Shown here piece after piece: positions 28,159-35,757 of a DNA stretch of 64,000 nucleotides. This DNA comes from Ndongobacter massiliensis (GTDB lineage Bacteria > Bacillota > Clostridia > Tissierellales > Peptoniphilaceae), in the NCBI RefSeq assembly GCF_900120375.1, contig NZ_LT635480.1:620001-684000 (forward strand). Direction: 5' to 3'. The stretch's first letter is position 1. The number at the start of each line of letters is the position of its first letter. The notes below the pieces were generated by a model. That model saw only the letters and a list, made by a program, of their open reading frames with translations. It searched no databases and was not told the origin of the DNA. Both the position numbers and the translations under genes were made by a program.

Positions 28159-29367
28159 ATGGATAATCAAGAGAGGGACAAAAAAGAGAGAAATAAGAAG
28201 CTGGCAATTTTTGGCGGCATCGGTGTGATGGCTTTAGTTTTCGGCATCGCCATCGCATCCATGACCGCTCCAAAGAATTCGGATGCAAAACAACAAGTGG
28301 TAAGTTCGGAACAAGCTGCAAAAGACTTAAAGAAGAAAGAACGCACGGCAAAAGAGCTTGTTGAGTATGTCGGCGCGGCGGAAGTCAAAGATGGAAAAGT
28401 CATCGGGGAAGGTGGAAAAGAACTTAGTAAAGAGGAAGTGAAAGAATTAGCTAAGTTAGCAGCATCAAAAGATGATAGCGTCGTCGATCAGGAAACGCGT
28501 AAGAAGCTTGAAAGCATGGTGGAAGCTTCTTATGGCAAAGAAGAGGGGCAGAAGATTTTAGAAGCCTACAAGAGTGACGCAGAGCTTCAAAAGAAAGTGG
28601 ATGAAAATAAACCTGTTGCAAAGAGTGCAGAGCAGACGGGAACGGATGTTGCTTCCTCTATTGTAAAGAAAGAAGTGGAGGAACAGCAAAAACCAAGTAA
28701 TCCTGCTCCGAATAAGCCTGCCGAAAAGCCGAAGGACGGTGTAGAGTATAAGACAGAAACAGAAACCTATTCGATTCCTTTCAAGACTTTAGATAATTAT
28801 GCTTCAAGCGGTGGTGAATCCCGTGTTTATCAGGGATGTAAAGAAGGTTCAGGTACGAAAACATATAATGTGAAGTATGTGAATGGTGTGAAGAAGAGTT
28901 CTGAACTAGTATCTGATGTTGAGACAATTGCTCCAGTGAATCAGATTATTGAGCGTTATATTAAGACTGCTGATGCAAAGTATGAGGAGCGCGAGGTTGA
29001 TGATTTAGATAAGCCTATTTATGATTATTATACTCGTGATCGGTGGTTTATTAACTTTACACGTGGTGATTATTATTATGATCAAAATCATAAATCATAT
29101 GATGAATTATCAGCTGAAGAGAAATCTATATATTTTAAGACTGAATATTTTTATGTAAGCGCTGCTGATACTGCTGCAAAATTTGATAGTTTAGGTTCTC
29201 AATTTATTGAAGATACTTCAAATACTACTGATTATTCACAATTTTGGTGGCCTACAAACTGGGGTGATATGGATAAAGACATTGTTTATACTGATGAGAT
29301 TCTTGGGTATGAACAAAAAATTGAGAATGTGAAGGTAAGTGATGAAGTTTGGGAATGGGTTCACTAA
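28159..29367 (+). CDS. Membrane-anchored G5-domain protein
   Basis: A 402-residue surface protein. Residues about 13-36 are a single membrane helix (LAIFGGIGVMALVFGIAIASM) after a highly charged N-terminus, so the long remainder faces outward. A charged helical region with many Lys, Glu and Ala runs to about 185, then a Pro/Lys linker (NPAPNKPAEKPKDG). A G5 domain follows at about 203-270: TYSIPFKTLD, VYQGCKEGSGTKTYNVKYVN and VETIAPVNQII. G5 domains are found in cell-wall-binding and adhesive proteins. The Tyr/Asp-rich tail (about 275-402) is unrecognised. The ATG at 28159 follows AAAAGGAGAAG; an in-frame ATG at 28135 lacks a ribosome site. The second half uses T-ending codons much more than the first. 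Confidence 0.7.
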   Translation: MDNQERDKKERNKKLAIFGGIGVMALVFGIAIASMTAPKNSDAKQQVVSSEQAAKDLKKKERTAKELVEYVGAAEVKDGKVIGEGGKELSKEEVKELAKLAASKDDSVVDQETRKKLESMVEASYGKEEGQKILEAYKSDAELQKKVDENKPVAKSAEQTGTDVASSIVKKEVEEQQKPSNPAPNKPAEKPKDGVEYKTETETYSIPFKTLDNYASSGGESRVYQGCKEGSGTKTYNVKYVNGVKKSSELVSDVETIAPVNQIIERYIKTADAKYEEREVDDLDKPIYDYYTRDRWFINFTRGDYYYDQNHKSYDELSAEEKSIYFKTEYFYVSAADTAAKFDSLGSQFIEDTSNTTDYSQFWWPTNWGDMDKDIVYTDEILGYEQKIENVKVSDEVWEWVH

Positions 29368-29393
29368 GTTTCTGAACAACATTTAACAAGAGT

Positions 29394-29426
29394 AAGAAGG
29401 CGCTAACCATGCGTCTTCTTTTTTAT
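29394..29426 (+). terminator. Terminator of the G5-domain gene
   Basis: AAGAAGGCGC at 29394-29403 pairs with GCGTCTTCTT at 29411-29420 (one G-U pair) over a seven-base loop and runs into TTTTTTA. Confidence 0.8.
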
Positions 29427-29639
29427 TTGGGAGATGTGTGGCCTCCGGCATCACCGAAACCCGGATGACTGAAGAGCCCGGGATCCGGATCCGGCGCCCC
29501 AGGGGTGTTAAATAGGACGTGGTTGTGTATTATGGAAAGCATTACAGATGGTTTTTAATAAGCGACAAGCAAATAAAGGACGTACATATAATTGAAAAAA
29601 TGTTGTAATATTTGAACAGCTATTAGTAAACAATGTAGA

Positions 29640-29944
29640 TGCAGTTTATGAATTTAGGAACAAATGATTTATATTGGTGCATAAATTTAGAAATCGAACA
29701 ATTTGTGGGGCAGCAGAGAGAATATTTAGCAGAGAAAATATTCTGGAATTGGTTAAACTGTATTCCGAGGACCTTATGAATGACTTGCTGTAAGAAGGTT
29801 ATAATATATTTAAACATGCCAGCGAATATGGGCATAATATGTGTTTTGCCATGAAAATAAAGAACCTATTGCGGAATCGAACGCAAGGCTTCTTGCGGAG
29901 AAGGCACCAATATTAGAGCATCTGGAAAGGAGATTGACTAATGA
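29640..29944 (+). pseudogene. Decayed gene in front of the first 68-residue protein gene
   Basis: Plausible protein pieces appear in successive frames: NNVDAVYEFRNK, then a stretch with FRNRTICGAAERIFSREN and LVKLYSEDLMNDLL to a stop near 29793, then GYNIFKHASEYGHN, and finally HENKEPIAESNARLLAEKAP and ILEHLERRLTND, whose TGA overlaps the next start codon. The last piece overlapping the following ATG looks like a former translationally coupled operon partner. The stretch 29427-29639 holds a small G+C-rich patch and nothing else I can support. The family is not recognised. Confidence 0.4.
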
Positions 29945-30147
29945 TTGATGACTTTGATTTCAAAAAATACATGGCCGCAGAAAAAAACTTCAACCTGTAT
30001 GTTATGCCATATATGAAAGTTAAAGATGGACGCGGTTATCTTTCTCCAGATGCACCTGACGATATAAAGCAAATGTACAAGGAGTCTATGTATTGGCTGG
30101 GATTGAAAAAAGAATGGGAGCGCTCCACAGGCGAACGTTTTAGATAA
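29941..30147 (+). CDS. Small conserved protein, copy A (68 residues)
   Basis: Unrecognised acidic-to-neutral cytoplasmic protein without signal or membrane segment. It begins MIDDFDFKKYMAAEKN and ends KKEWERSTGERF. About 32 of its 68 residues are identical, without gaps, to the copy at 30577-30783, the shared pattern being FDF-x-KY near the start, YLSxDAP in the middle, YW, and KKEWERxTGERF at the end. Conservation of residues with divergence of bases shows that both are translated. The ATG follows GGAAAGGAGATTGACTA. A terminator 25 bases after the stop is also duplicated. Position after a decayed gene and lack of a partner would fit an orphan immunity or regulatory protein, but this is inference. 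Confidence 0.72.
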   Translation: MIDDFDFKKYMAAEKNFNLYVMPYMKVKDGRGYLSPDAPDDIKQMYKESMYWLGLKKEWERSTGERFR

Positions 30148-30171
30148 TTAAAAAAACAAAATATTATGAGT

Positions 30172-30203
30172 AAAGCAGTAGGAAAACGCCGCTGCTTTTT
30201 TAT
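30172..30203 (+). terminator. Terminator of copy A
   Basis: AAAGCAGT at 30172-30179 pairs with GCTGCTTT at 30191-30198 and runs into TTTTTTATT. Its flanks resemble those of the terminator at 30805-30836, so gene and terminator were duplicated together. Confidence 0.75.
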
Positions 30204-30284
30204 TGGGAGAAATTTATGCTTAAGCCTTACGAAGGGTCGCTGTAGGGAGTAGAGTGAGTGACTATAAAGAATAGAAAGCAGTGA

Positions 30285-30420
30285 ACCAGGTTTATTAGGC
30301 TGGAAGATGGTGATTTACAGAGACTTATGAGTTTTGGAGTTGAGTAATATTGGATGTTGTGGTGAAAGCATTTGGAAAGACGGATATTTGTGATTTTGTA
30401 TAATCTTCTTATAGGGATTT
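30285..30420 (+). pseudogene. Remnant of a coding sequence between the two cassettes
   Basis: One frame reads FIRLEDGDLQRLMSFGVE to a stop at about 30346; another then reads DVVVKAFGKTDICDFV to a stop at about 30403. Together they look like one frameshifted gene. The rest of 30204-30576 has no supported gene; a TATAAT at about 30447 may be part of the promoter for copy B. Confidence 0.3.
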
Positions 30421-30576
30421 AGAAGTAGGCTCGATGAAAAAGAGTGTATAATATAATTAAATACTTCAGTCAGTGGCAAATAAAATAAAACGTTGCAGAA
30501 TAAGATTTACCTAAAATGTGGTTGAATGTTTTAAGAGAAAAGAAAAAAATTACTAATACAGTAAGGAGAATAAAGA

Positions 30577-30783
30577 ATGATGGTAAATTTTGATTTTGAT
30601 AAATATTGTGATGCGATGAAAAAATCTGCAATTTATGCGAGACCTTATATAGTCATTGATGGAAAAGATAGTTATTTATCAGAAGATGCTCCTGAAAGTG
30701 CAAGAGAAGCATATAAGAATGCACAGTACTGGATAAAGAAAAAAAAAGAATGGGAGCGCGCTACAGGTGAGCGTTTTGTGTAA
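30577..30783 (+). CDS. Small conserved protein, copy B (68 residues)
   Basis: Paralog of the protein at 29941-30147, same length, about 47 percent identical. It begins MMVNFDFDKYCDAMKK and ends KKKEWERATGERFV. The middle holds YIVIDGKDSYLSEDAPES and a Tyr/Trp pair (QYWI). The shared aromatic and charged C-terminus (KKEWERxTGERF) is likely the functional or partner-binding part. The ribosome site is AGTAAGGAGAATAAAGA. It has lower G+C than the housekeeping genes. No domain is recognised; I propose no enzymatic activity because it is too short and lacks catalytic-looking clusters. Confidence 0.72.
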   Translation: MMVNFDFDKYCDAMKKSAIYARPYIVIDGKDSYLSEDAPESAREAYKNAQYWIKKKKEWERATGERFV

Positions 30784-30804
30784 TTAAAACAAAATAGTGT
30801 GAGT

Positions 30805-30836
30805 AAAGCAGTGGGCAAACACCCGTTGCTTTTTTA
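30805..30836 (+). terminator. Terminator of copy B
   Basis: AAAGCAGTGGG at 30805-30815 pairs with CCCGTTGCTTT at 30822-30832 (two G-U pairs) and runs into TTTTTTATT. The next 290 bases up to the lipoprotein gene hold no supported gene; a TTGACG at about 30990 is the only promoter-like element. Confidence 0.78.
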
Positions 30837-31127
30837 TTGCACGACATTCCACGCATAAGACTTTCGACGAAAATAGTAAAAAATCAAAAAACAAATTTAC
30901 AATGCGGCAACCCCATGAAAAATCAACTCGATTACTGCCTACGAAAACGAATAAGAAATGATCCCCTTCACAACCATGAAAACGATTCTTGACGGAATTT
31001 GATACATTTGAGAAAATGAAATTGGCATTCGGAGTGAAATTTAGACCAATTGTTTGTCAACAACAAGTGCATCAATCAGCGATTGAAGATCCGGCTGTTG
31101 ATGTACAAAACGAGGAAAGGAGTTTTG

Positions 31128-33017
31128 ATGAAACACTTGAAAAAATGGGCCCTGGCACTTGCGTTTCTAATGATGTTGACGGCCTGCGGGCAAGGCGGAG
31201 AAAAGTCAACTTCAACGGAAGAGAAGGATTCTGCTTCGACGGAAATGTCTGGTGAAAGCAATGCGTCGAATGCAAAGGAAGAAAACCAAGGCTTCAAAGC
31301 CGGCACGTATACGGCAAAAGCGACCGGTCACAATGGAACTTTGGAATTGTCCGTTGAATTTTCAGACAAAGAGATTGTTGCCGTTAACATTCTCAAAAAT
31401 GAAGAGACAGAAACCGTTACGAATATCGTTTTTGATACCTTACCAAAGGAAATTGTTGAAAAACAGACCGTTGGCATGGATGCACTCGCGGGTGCAACCG
31501 TTACTTCAAATGCCATAAAAACAGCAGTGTTGGATTGCATTAAACAGGCCGGTGGAGATGTCGATAAGTTCAGTATGGCCGAAGAAAAACATCCCAAGGA
31601 TGAGATCGTAGAACTCAACACGGACGTTGTCGTAGTTGGCGGAGGCGGTTCCGGAGCCATTGCTGCAATGCGTGCGGATGAAGCCGGACTTTCCGTGACC
31701 CTCTTAGAAAAGAATGCCATGATGGGCGGACATACTGCCCTTAGCGGAGCATATACGTTAATCACTGGATCCAAATTGCAAGAAGAAAAATACGGCATCA
31801 CAGACGACAGTGAAGAAGCCGTATACAATGATATCATGGTCAATGGTGGGAACAAGAGTATTCCTGGGGATTTGACGCTGTACTGCCAAAGCATGGGACC
31901 GGCGACAGACTGGATTAATGATTATGTGAAGGCGCCCATCCCGGATGCACTGACGCCTTTGGGTGAAAATAAAATTGACCGTGCCATGGTGTATGTCGGC
32001 GCCGGAAAAGGGCTGAACGATGCCCTGGTCGCTCGATTAAAAGACACCAAGGTGGATGTCCATCTTCAAACCAAAGTGACCAATTTGCTGGTGGAAGAGG
32101 GTAAAGTCGTCGGCGTAGAAGCAGTGGATGCCGAAGGAACCCGCTATCATGTGCGCGGAGCTGCGACCGTTTTGGCTACGGGCAGCTACGGTGCCAGAAA
32201 AGATTTATTGCCGGAGTCTTTGCAAAACTTTGTTTTTTACGGAGCACAGTTGGCGCAAGGCGAAGGAATGGAAATGGCCCAGAAAATTGGCGCCGATGTT
32301 GTGAATCAGGGATATGTGGAGTTGTTTGAAAACGGTGTTGAATGGATGCCGGGCATTGCAAAATCGACCTATAACGGTTCCATGGCAACCTGGGATGTCA
32401 GTGGTATCTTGGTCGATCGCAACGGAAAACGTGTGGTGAACGAACGAGCGGCCGGCATCGAAATTGTCAAGGAAATGGCAAAGCAGGAAGATGGTCGTCT
32501 GTTCCTCTTCATGGATCAAAAAACCTTTGATGCTTTTCGGGATAATGTCGCCGGCTATGGAATTTCTCAGGAAATGTTAGACGGATGGTTGGAAAATAAC
32601 GGAAAAGATATGCCGTATTTTGCCCATGCAGATAGCATTGAGGATGTGGCGAAAATTGTATCCGTTGATGGGGAAGCTCTGAAGCAAACCGTAGAGACCT
32701 ATAATAGTTATGTGGAAAATGGCGTTGATGAGGAATTCGGTCGTGCACCGCAGTATATGAAAGAAAAAATAGGTGACGGTCCTTACTATTTGGTGGAACA
32801 AAAACCGCGCTATGCCACTACATTGGGCGGATTGAAAATCAACTCGGATTTGCAGGTCATGAATACCGATGGAGCGGTCATTGAAGGCCTATATGCTTGC
32901 GGCGATGTAGCCGGTGGCGCTCGTGGTGATGACTCGATTCCCGGCTCCGATGTGGGTTGGGCGCTTGCCTCCGGATATGCCGTCGGTACGGTATTGATGG
33001 AGAAACTGCAGAAATAG
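31128..33017 (+). CDS. FMN-binding, FAD-dependent reductase lipoprotein (fumarate/urocanate reductase-like)
   Basis: An extracellular, membrane-tethered flavoprotein of 629 residues. It has a type II signal peptide with lipobox LTAC (MKHLKKWALALAFLMMLTAC), a Ser/Glu linker, an FMN_bind domain (about 55-140) with the covalent flavin site DALAGATVTS, and a fumarate-reductase-like FAD domain starting VVVVGGGGSGAIAAMRADEA. The C-terminal segment GLYACGDVAGGARGDDSIPG differs from the LGGNA pattern of typical fumarate reductases, so the acceptor is open. Such proteins take electrons from the membrane to reduce external organic acceptors; flavinylation needs ApbE, not encoded here. The ATG follows GAGGAAAGGAG. 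It has its own terminator. Confidence 0.87.
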   Translation: MKHLKKWALALAFLMMLTACGQGGEKSTSTEEKDSASTEMSGESNASNAKEENQGFKAGTYTAKATGHNGTLELSVEFSDKEIVAVNILKNEETETVTNIVFDTLPKEIVEKQTVGMDALAGATVTSNAIKTAVLDCIKQAGGDVDKFSMAEEKHPKDEIVELNTDVVVVGGGGSGAIAAMRADEAGLSVTLLEKNAMMGGHTALSGAYTLITGSKLQEEKYGITDDSEEAVYNDIMVNGGNKSIPGDLTLYCQSMGPATDWINDYVKAPIPDALTPLGENKIDRAMVYVGAGKGLNDALVARLKDTKVDVHLQTKVTNLLVEEGKVVGVEAVDAEGTRYHVRGAATVLATGSYGARKDLLPESLQNFVFYGAQLAQGEGMEMAQKIGADVVNQGYVELFENGVEWMPGIAKSTYNGSMATWDVSGILVDRNGKRVVNERAAGIEIVKEMAKQEDGRLFLFMDQKTFDAFRDNVAGYGISQEMLDGWLENNGKDMPYFAHADSIEDVAKIVSVDGEALKQTVETYNSYVENGVDEEFGRAPQYMKEKIGDGPYYLVEQKPRYATTLGGLKINSDLQVMNTDGAVIEGLYACGDVAGGARGDDSIPGSDVGWALASGYAVGTVLMEKLQK

Positions 33018-33075
33018 AACCGATGGGATTCATTCCGGTTGCACTTTTGTAAATTTTGCACGAAAAAGAGAATCA

Positions 33076-33261
33076 ATGTATACGAACCTGCGGATGATGG
33101 AACAGAGAATCATCCGCAGGTTCCTTTTTCGATGGGGTCTATTACTGAATGCGATACTCCTTTTTGTCATTTTATTGTTGGATTGGTATCGGAAAAGGTC
33201 CATTCAAAAAAAGGGACGATTAAGTGTCGGCGGTGGATCAAAGAGAAACCCGCACAATTGA
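33076..33261 (+). CDS. Possible small single-span membrane protein
   Basis: An open frame of 61 residues, with a hydrophobic stretch (WGLLLNAILLFVILLLDWY) flanked by Arg and Lys. AAGAGA stands before its ATG. However, its first 16 codons coincide with the long terminator hairpin after the reductase gene, which would hide the ribosome site, so it may not be translated. No family is recognised. Confidence 0.25.
   Translation: MYTNLRMMEQRIIRRFLFRWGLLLNAILLFVILLLDWYRKRSIQKKGRLSVGGGSKRNPHN
33084..33129 (+). terminator. Terminator after the reductase lipoprotein
   Basis: A perfect 15-bp inverted repeat: 33084-33098 (GAACCTGCGGATGAT) with 33109-33123, a 10-base loop, and CTTTTT after it. Confidence 0.75.
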
Positions 33262-33276
33262 TTGGCCGAATGAAAC

Positions 33277-33942
33277 TTAGATATTGTCGGTAAAAAACTG
33301 TTTTGCTTCCGCCAGCAGATATTCATCGGGATTTAAGCAGGGAATGGATGTCCGTTTTTGATAGGTGTCGAGAAAATAGGGGAAGTGCGTGCAGCCGAAA
33401 ACAATGGCTTCGACGCGTCTTCTTTCAAAAAAGGCGATACTTTCCAACAAGCCTTCCTCTTCCACGAGACGTTCGGGATCTTTTTTTGCTTCAATGGCCA
33501 GCGGCCAAGCCAGACAGCCGATGGAATCTACGCGCAGCGCTTCATTTGTCTGGCACAGGACGCGCTCGATGCCGGCGCAGCCCTGCGCATTGGCGGCAAT
33601 GACCCCTAAGCTGTGATAAGACGCCGCATAGGTTTTATAGGCATGTAAGGGGGTGAGGATGTGAAGGGGGAACTCTTTTGAGAGCGCATCAAAATCCACG
33701 GCGCTGCTCAGCGAATTGCAGTATACGACCAAAAGTCCGACACCCTGCTCCACCAATGCCTGCAATTCCTTCTGTAAACGCTGTTTTTTCTTTTCCGGGG
33801 GAAGAGTTTGAAAAAAATTCTGTTGCGATGGGTTTTTTGAGATGGGCACCGCAATGAGGTTCTGATCCAAAGGGTGGAACAATTTTTCACCAAAAGCGGT
33901 ATCTACAGGGGTACCCGCCATGACGGCCATACGTTTTTGCAT
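33277..33942 (-). CDS. Aspartate/glutamate racemase family protein
   Basis: A 221-residue member of the Asp/Glu racemase superfamily. Both catalytic cysteines are in place, in VVYCNSLSSAVD and in VFGCTHFPYFL. The N-terminal MAVMAGTPVDTAFG differs from the DSGxGG of cell-wall MurI, and the protein is about 45 residues shorter, so it is more likely an Asp/Glu racemase paralog than the main MurI. The ATG at 33942 follows AGAAAGGAAATTC. It is read leftward; the next gene upstream on that strand is the HerA-like ATPase, 40 bases away. Confidence 0.8.
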   Translation of the reverse strand: MQKRMAVMAGTPVDTAFGEKLFHPLDQNLIAVPISKNPSQQNFFQTLPPEKKKQRLQKELQALVEQGVGLLVVYCNSLSSAVDFDALSKEFPLHILTPLHAYKTYAASYHSLGVIAANAQGCAGIERVLCQTNEALRVDSIGCLAWPLAIEAKKDPERLVEEEGLLESIAFFERRRVEAIVFGCTHFPYFLDTYQKRTSIPCLNPDEYLLAEAKQFFTDNI

Positions 33943-33982
33943 TTGAATTTCCTTTCTGCAGGTTCAAAACCGCAACCAATCA

Positions 33983-35506
33983 CTACTTTTTGAAAATTCC
34001 TAGGAAGCTGCGCGTAATCTGTCGGCCCAGTTCCCGTCCGACAGATCCCATGACCTGGTTCGCAAAGCGCCGGCCTGGGTCGCGCGATGCTTGTCGTGCC
34101 GCCTCCCGTTCCTGCGCGCGTTTTTCCTTTTCGAGCTGCGCTAATTTCTTCTCTTCTTCCTTTTGTGCCAAGGCCTCTTCTTTTTTCTGCACCTCCATGA
34201 GCGTTTGTCGCTCCGCTTCTAGGCGCTTTTCTTCCGCTTGTTCCTCTAAAATTTCATAGGCGCTTTTTGCATCAATTGCCTGTGCATATTTTTCATACAG
34301 GGAAGAGTTGTTGATGATTTGGGAACGCCGCAGTGGGTCGATTGCGCGAAGACTGCTCTTCGGCGGTGCCATCAGTACACGTTCAACATTTTGAGGAATC
34401 CCCTTTTCATCCAAGACCGAAACCAGCGCTTCGCCCACGGAAAGGGAAGAAATCGCCTCTTCCACGGAAAAACTGCCGTTCTGACGGAAGTTCTGCGCAA
34501 TTTTTCGCACCGCCGCCTGTTCCTTCGGCGTATAGGCGCGCAGACCATGCTGAATGATATTCCCGCACTGCGCAAGGATCGGGTCGGGAATGTCCAGCGG
34601 ACTTTGGGAAATAAAGAAGATGGAAAGTCCCTTGGAACGGGACAGCCGCACGACTTGTTCAATGCGGTGCTCCAATTCCGGGGAAAGATCATTGAAAAGC
34701 AGATGCGCTTCATCAAAGAAGAAGACTAACTTCGGTTGATCCGGGTCGCCGACTTCCGGCAAAGATTCATAAAGCGTTGTAAACAGCCATAAGAGGAAGG
34801 TGGCGTAAAGCGTGGGGGACTGCAACAAACGACCGGCGGAAAGAATAGAAAAATAGCCACGCCCCGCGTTGTCCATTCGGAAAAAGTCTTGTACATCAAA
34901 AGCGGGTTCGCCGATAAAGGAAGATCCGCCCTGTTCTTCCAACACCAACAGAGCGCGCAGAATTGCGCCGATGGAAGAACCGGCGATATTTCCATAATGC
35001 GCTTTCAAAGAGGCTTTATTCTCGTCGATGTAATTGAGCATGGCGCGCAAATCTTTGCAATCGATCAGCAATAGCCCGCTTTCATCCGCCACGGAAAAGC
35101 AGATGTTGAGCACACCCGCCTGGGTTTCATTCAGGCCGAGAATTCGAGACAGCAGAAGCGGTCCCATCTCTGAAATGGTAGCACGAAGGGGAATGCCCTC
35201 TTCGCCGAAGAGATCAAAAAACTCAACCGGAAAACTCTCCGGTTCATAATCGGAGCAGCCGATGCGATCCAGTCGCTTTTGTAACGAAGCATTCAATTCC
35301 CCGGCAACGGCGGCACTTCCCAGATCTCCTTTGACATCGGCAAGAAAAACCGGGACGCCGATGGAAGAAAGTTGTTCAGCAAGTACCTTCAAACTCACGG
35401 TTTTTCCCGTTCCGGTGGCGCCGAAAATTGCGCCATGGCGGTTGAGCATACAACTGTTGACGGAAACGGGGCGCTCTGCGGCGCCGATCACGAGCGGTCG
35501 ATTCAT
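33983..35506 (-). CDS. HerA-like ATPase (DUF853 family)
   Basis: A 507-residue FtsK/HerA-type ATPase. The Walker A is HGAIFGATGTGKTVSLK near residue 30 and the Walker B is LVFFFDEAHLLF near 265. SRSKGLSIFFISQSPLDIPD carries the sensor/arginine-finger region. A Lys/Glu/Ala coiled coil covers about 420-480, and the C-terminus (SVGRELGRQITRSFLGIF) is the usual DUF853 tail. HerA proteins are hexameric DNA translocases, in archaea acting with NurA; bacterial DUF853 members stand alone and their role is unclear. The ATG at 35506 follows GAGGAAAAAG; the frame is open further upstream across the promoter. Confidence 0.85.
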   Translation of the reverse strand: MNRPLVIGAAERPVSVNSCMLNRHGAIFGATGTGKTVSLKVLAEQLSSIGVPVFLADVKGDLGSAAVAGELNASLQKRLDRIGCSDYEPESFPVEFFDLFGEEGIPLRATISEMGPLLLSRILGLNETQAGVLNICFSVADESGLLLIDCKDLRAMLNYIDENKASLKAHYGNIAGSSIGAILRALLVLEEQGGSSFIGEPAFDVQDFFRMDNAGRGYFSILSAGRLLQSPTLYATFLLWLFTTLYESLPEVGDPDQPKLVFFFDEAHLLFNDLSPELEHRIEQVVRLSRSKGLSIFFISQSPLDIPDPILAQCGNIIQHGLRAYTPKEQAAVRKIAQNFRQNGSFSVEEAISSLSVGEALVSVLDEKGIPQNVERVLMAPPKSSLRAIDPLRRSQIINNSSLYEKYAQAIDAKSAYEILEEQAEEKRLEAERQTLMEVQKKEEALAQKEEEKKLAQLEKEKRAQEREAARQASRDPGRRFANQVMGSVGRELGRQITRSFLGIFKK

Positions 35507-35561
35507 CTTTTTCCTCTTTCTTCGGATCGATTCAATAAAGAGTCGGGGGAACGTTTCTTTT

Positions 35562-35590
35562 ATTATAATAAATAATAGAGCAGGGGTAAA
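35562..35590 (-). promoter_or_regulatory. Promoter of the HerA-like ATPase gene
   Basis: On the minus strand, TTTACC (complement of 35585-35590), a 17-base spacer and a perfect TATAAT (complement of 35562-35567), about 56 bases before the start codon. Confidence 0.55.
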
Positions 35591-35757
35591 ATTATAAATC
35601 GAAAAAACTTTCAGAGATTTTTGAAAAGGCGCAAGCAATTGATTTCCATTGTTTTCCCGCCTATTTGACAAGCACATGACAATTTCTGCGCCCGGAATCT
35701 ACTACCCGCTCTCTTTTTTTCGTGCTAAGATGAATACTACTTGGAGGTGAGGCGTCT

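Noticed and set aside
30989-31255. Rightward frame of 88 codons overlapping the reductase start
   Set aside because: It overlaps in another frame the lipoprotein signal peptide, which has a proper ribosome site and lipobox.
26737-33276. Integrative element with attachment repeats at tRNA-Thr
   Set aside because: I looked for a repeat of the tRNA-Thr 3' end at the far side of the island and for an integrase and saw neither, so no att sites are claimed.
33277-33942. Calling the racemase-family gene murI
   Set aside because: The catalytic cysteines are present, but the N-terminal signature and length differ from MurI, so only the family name is given.
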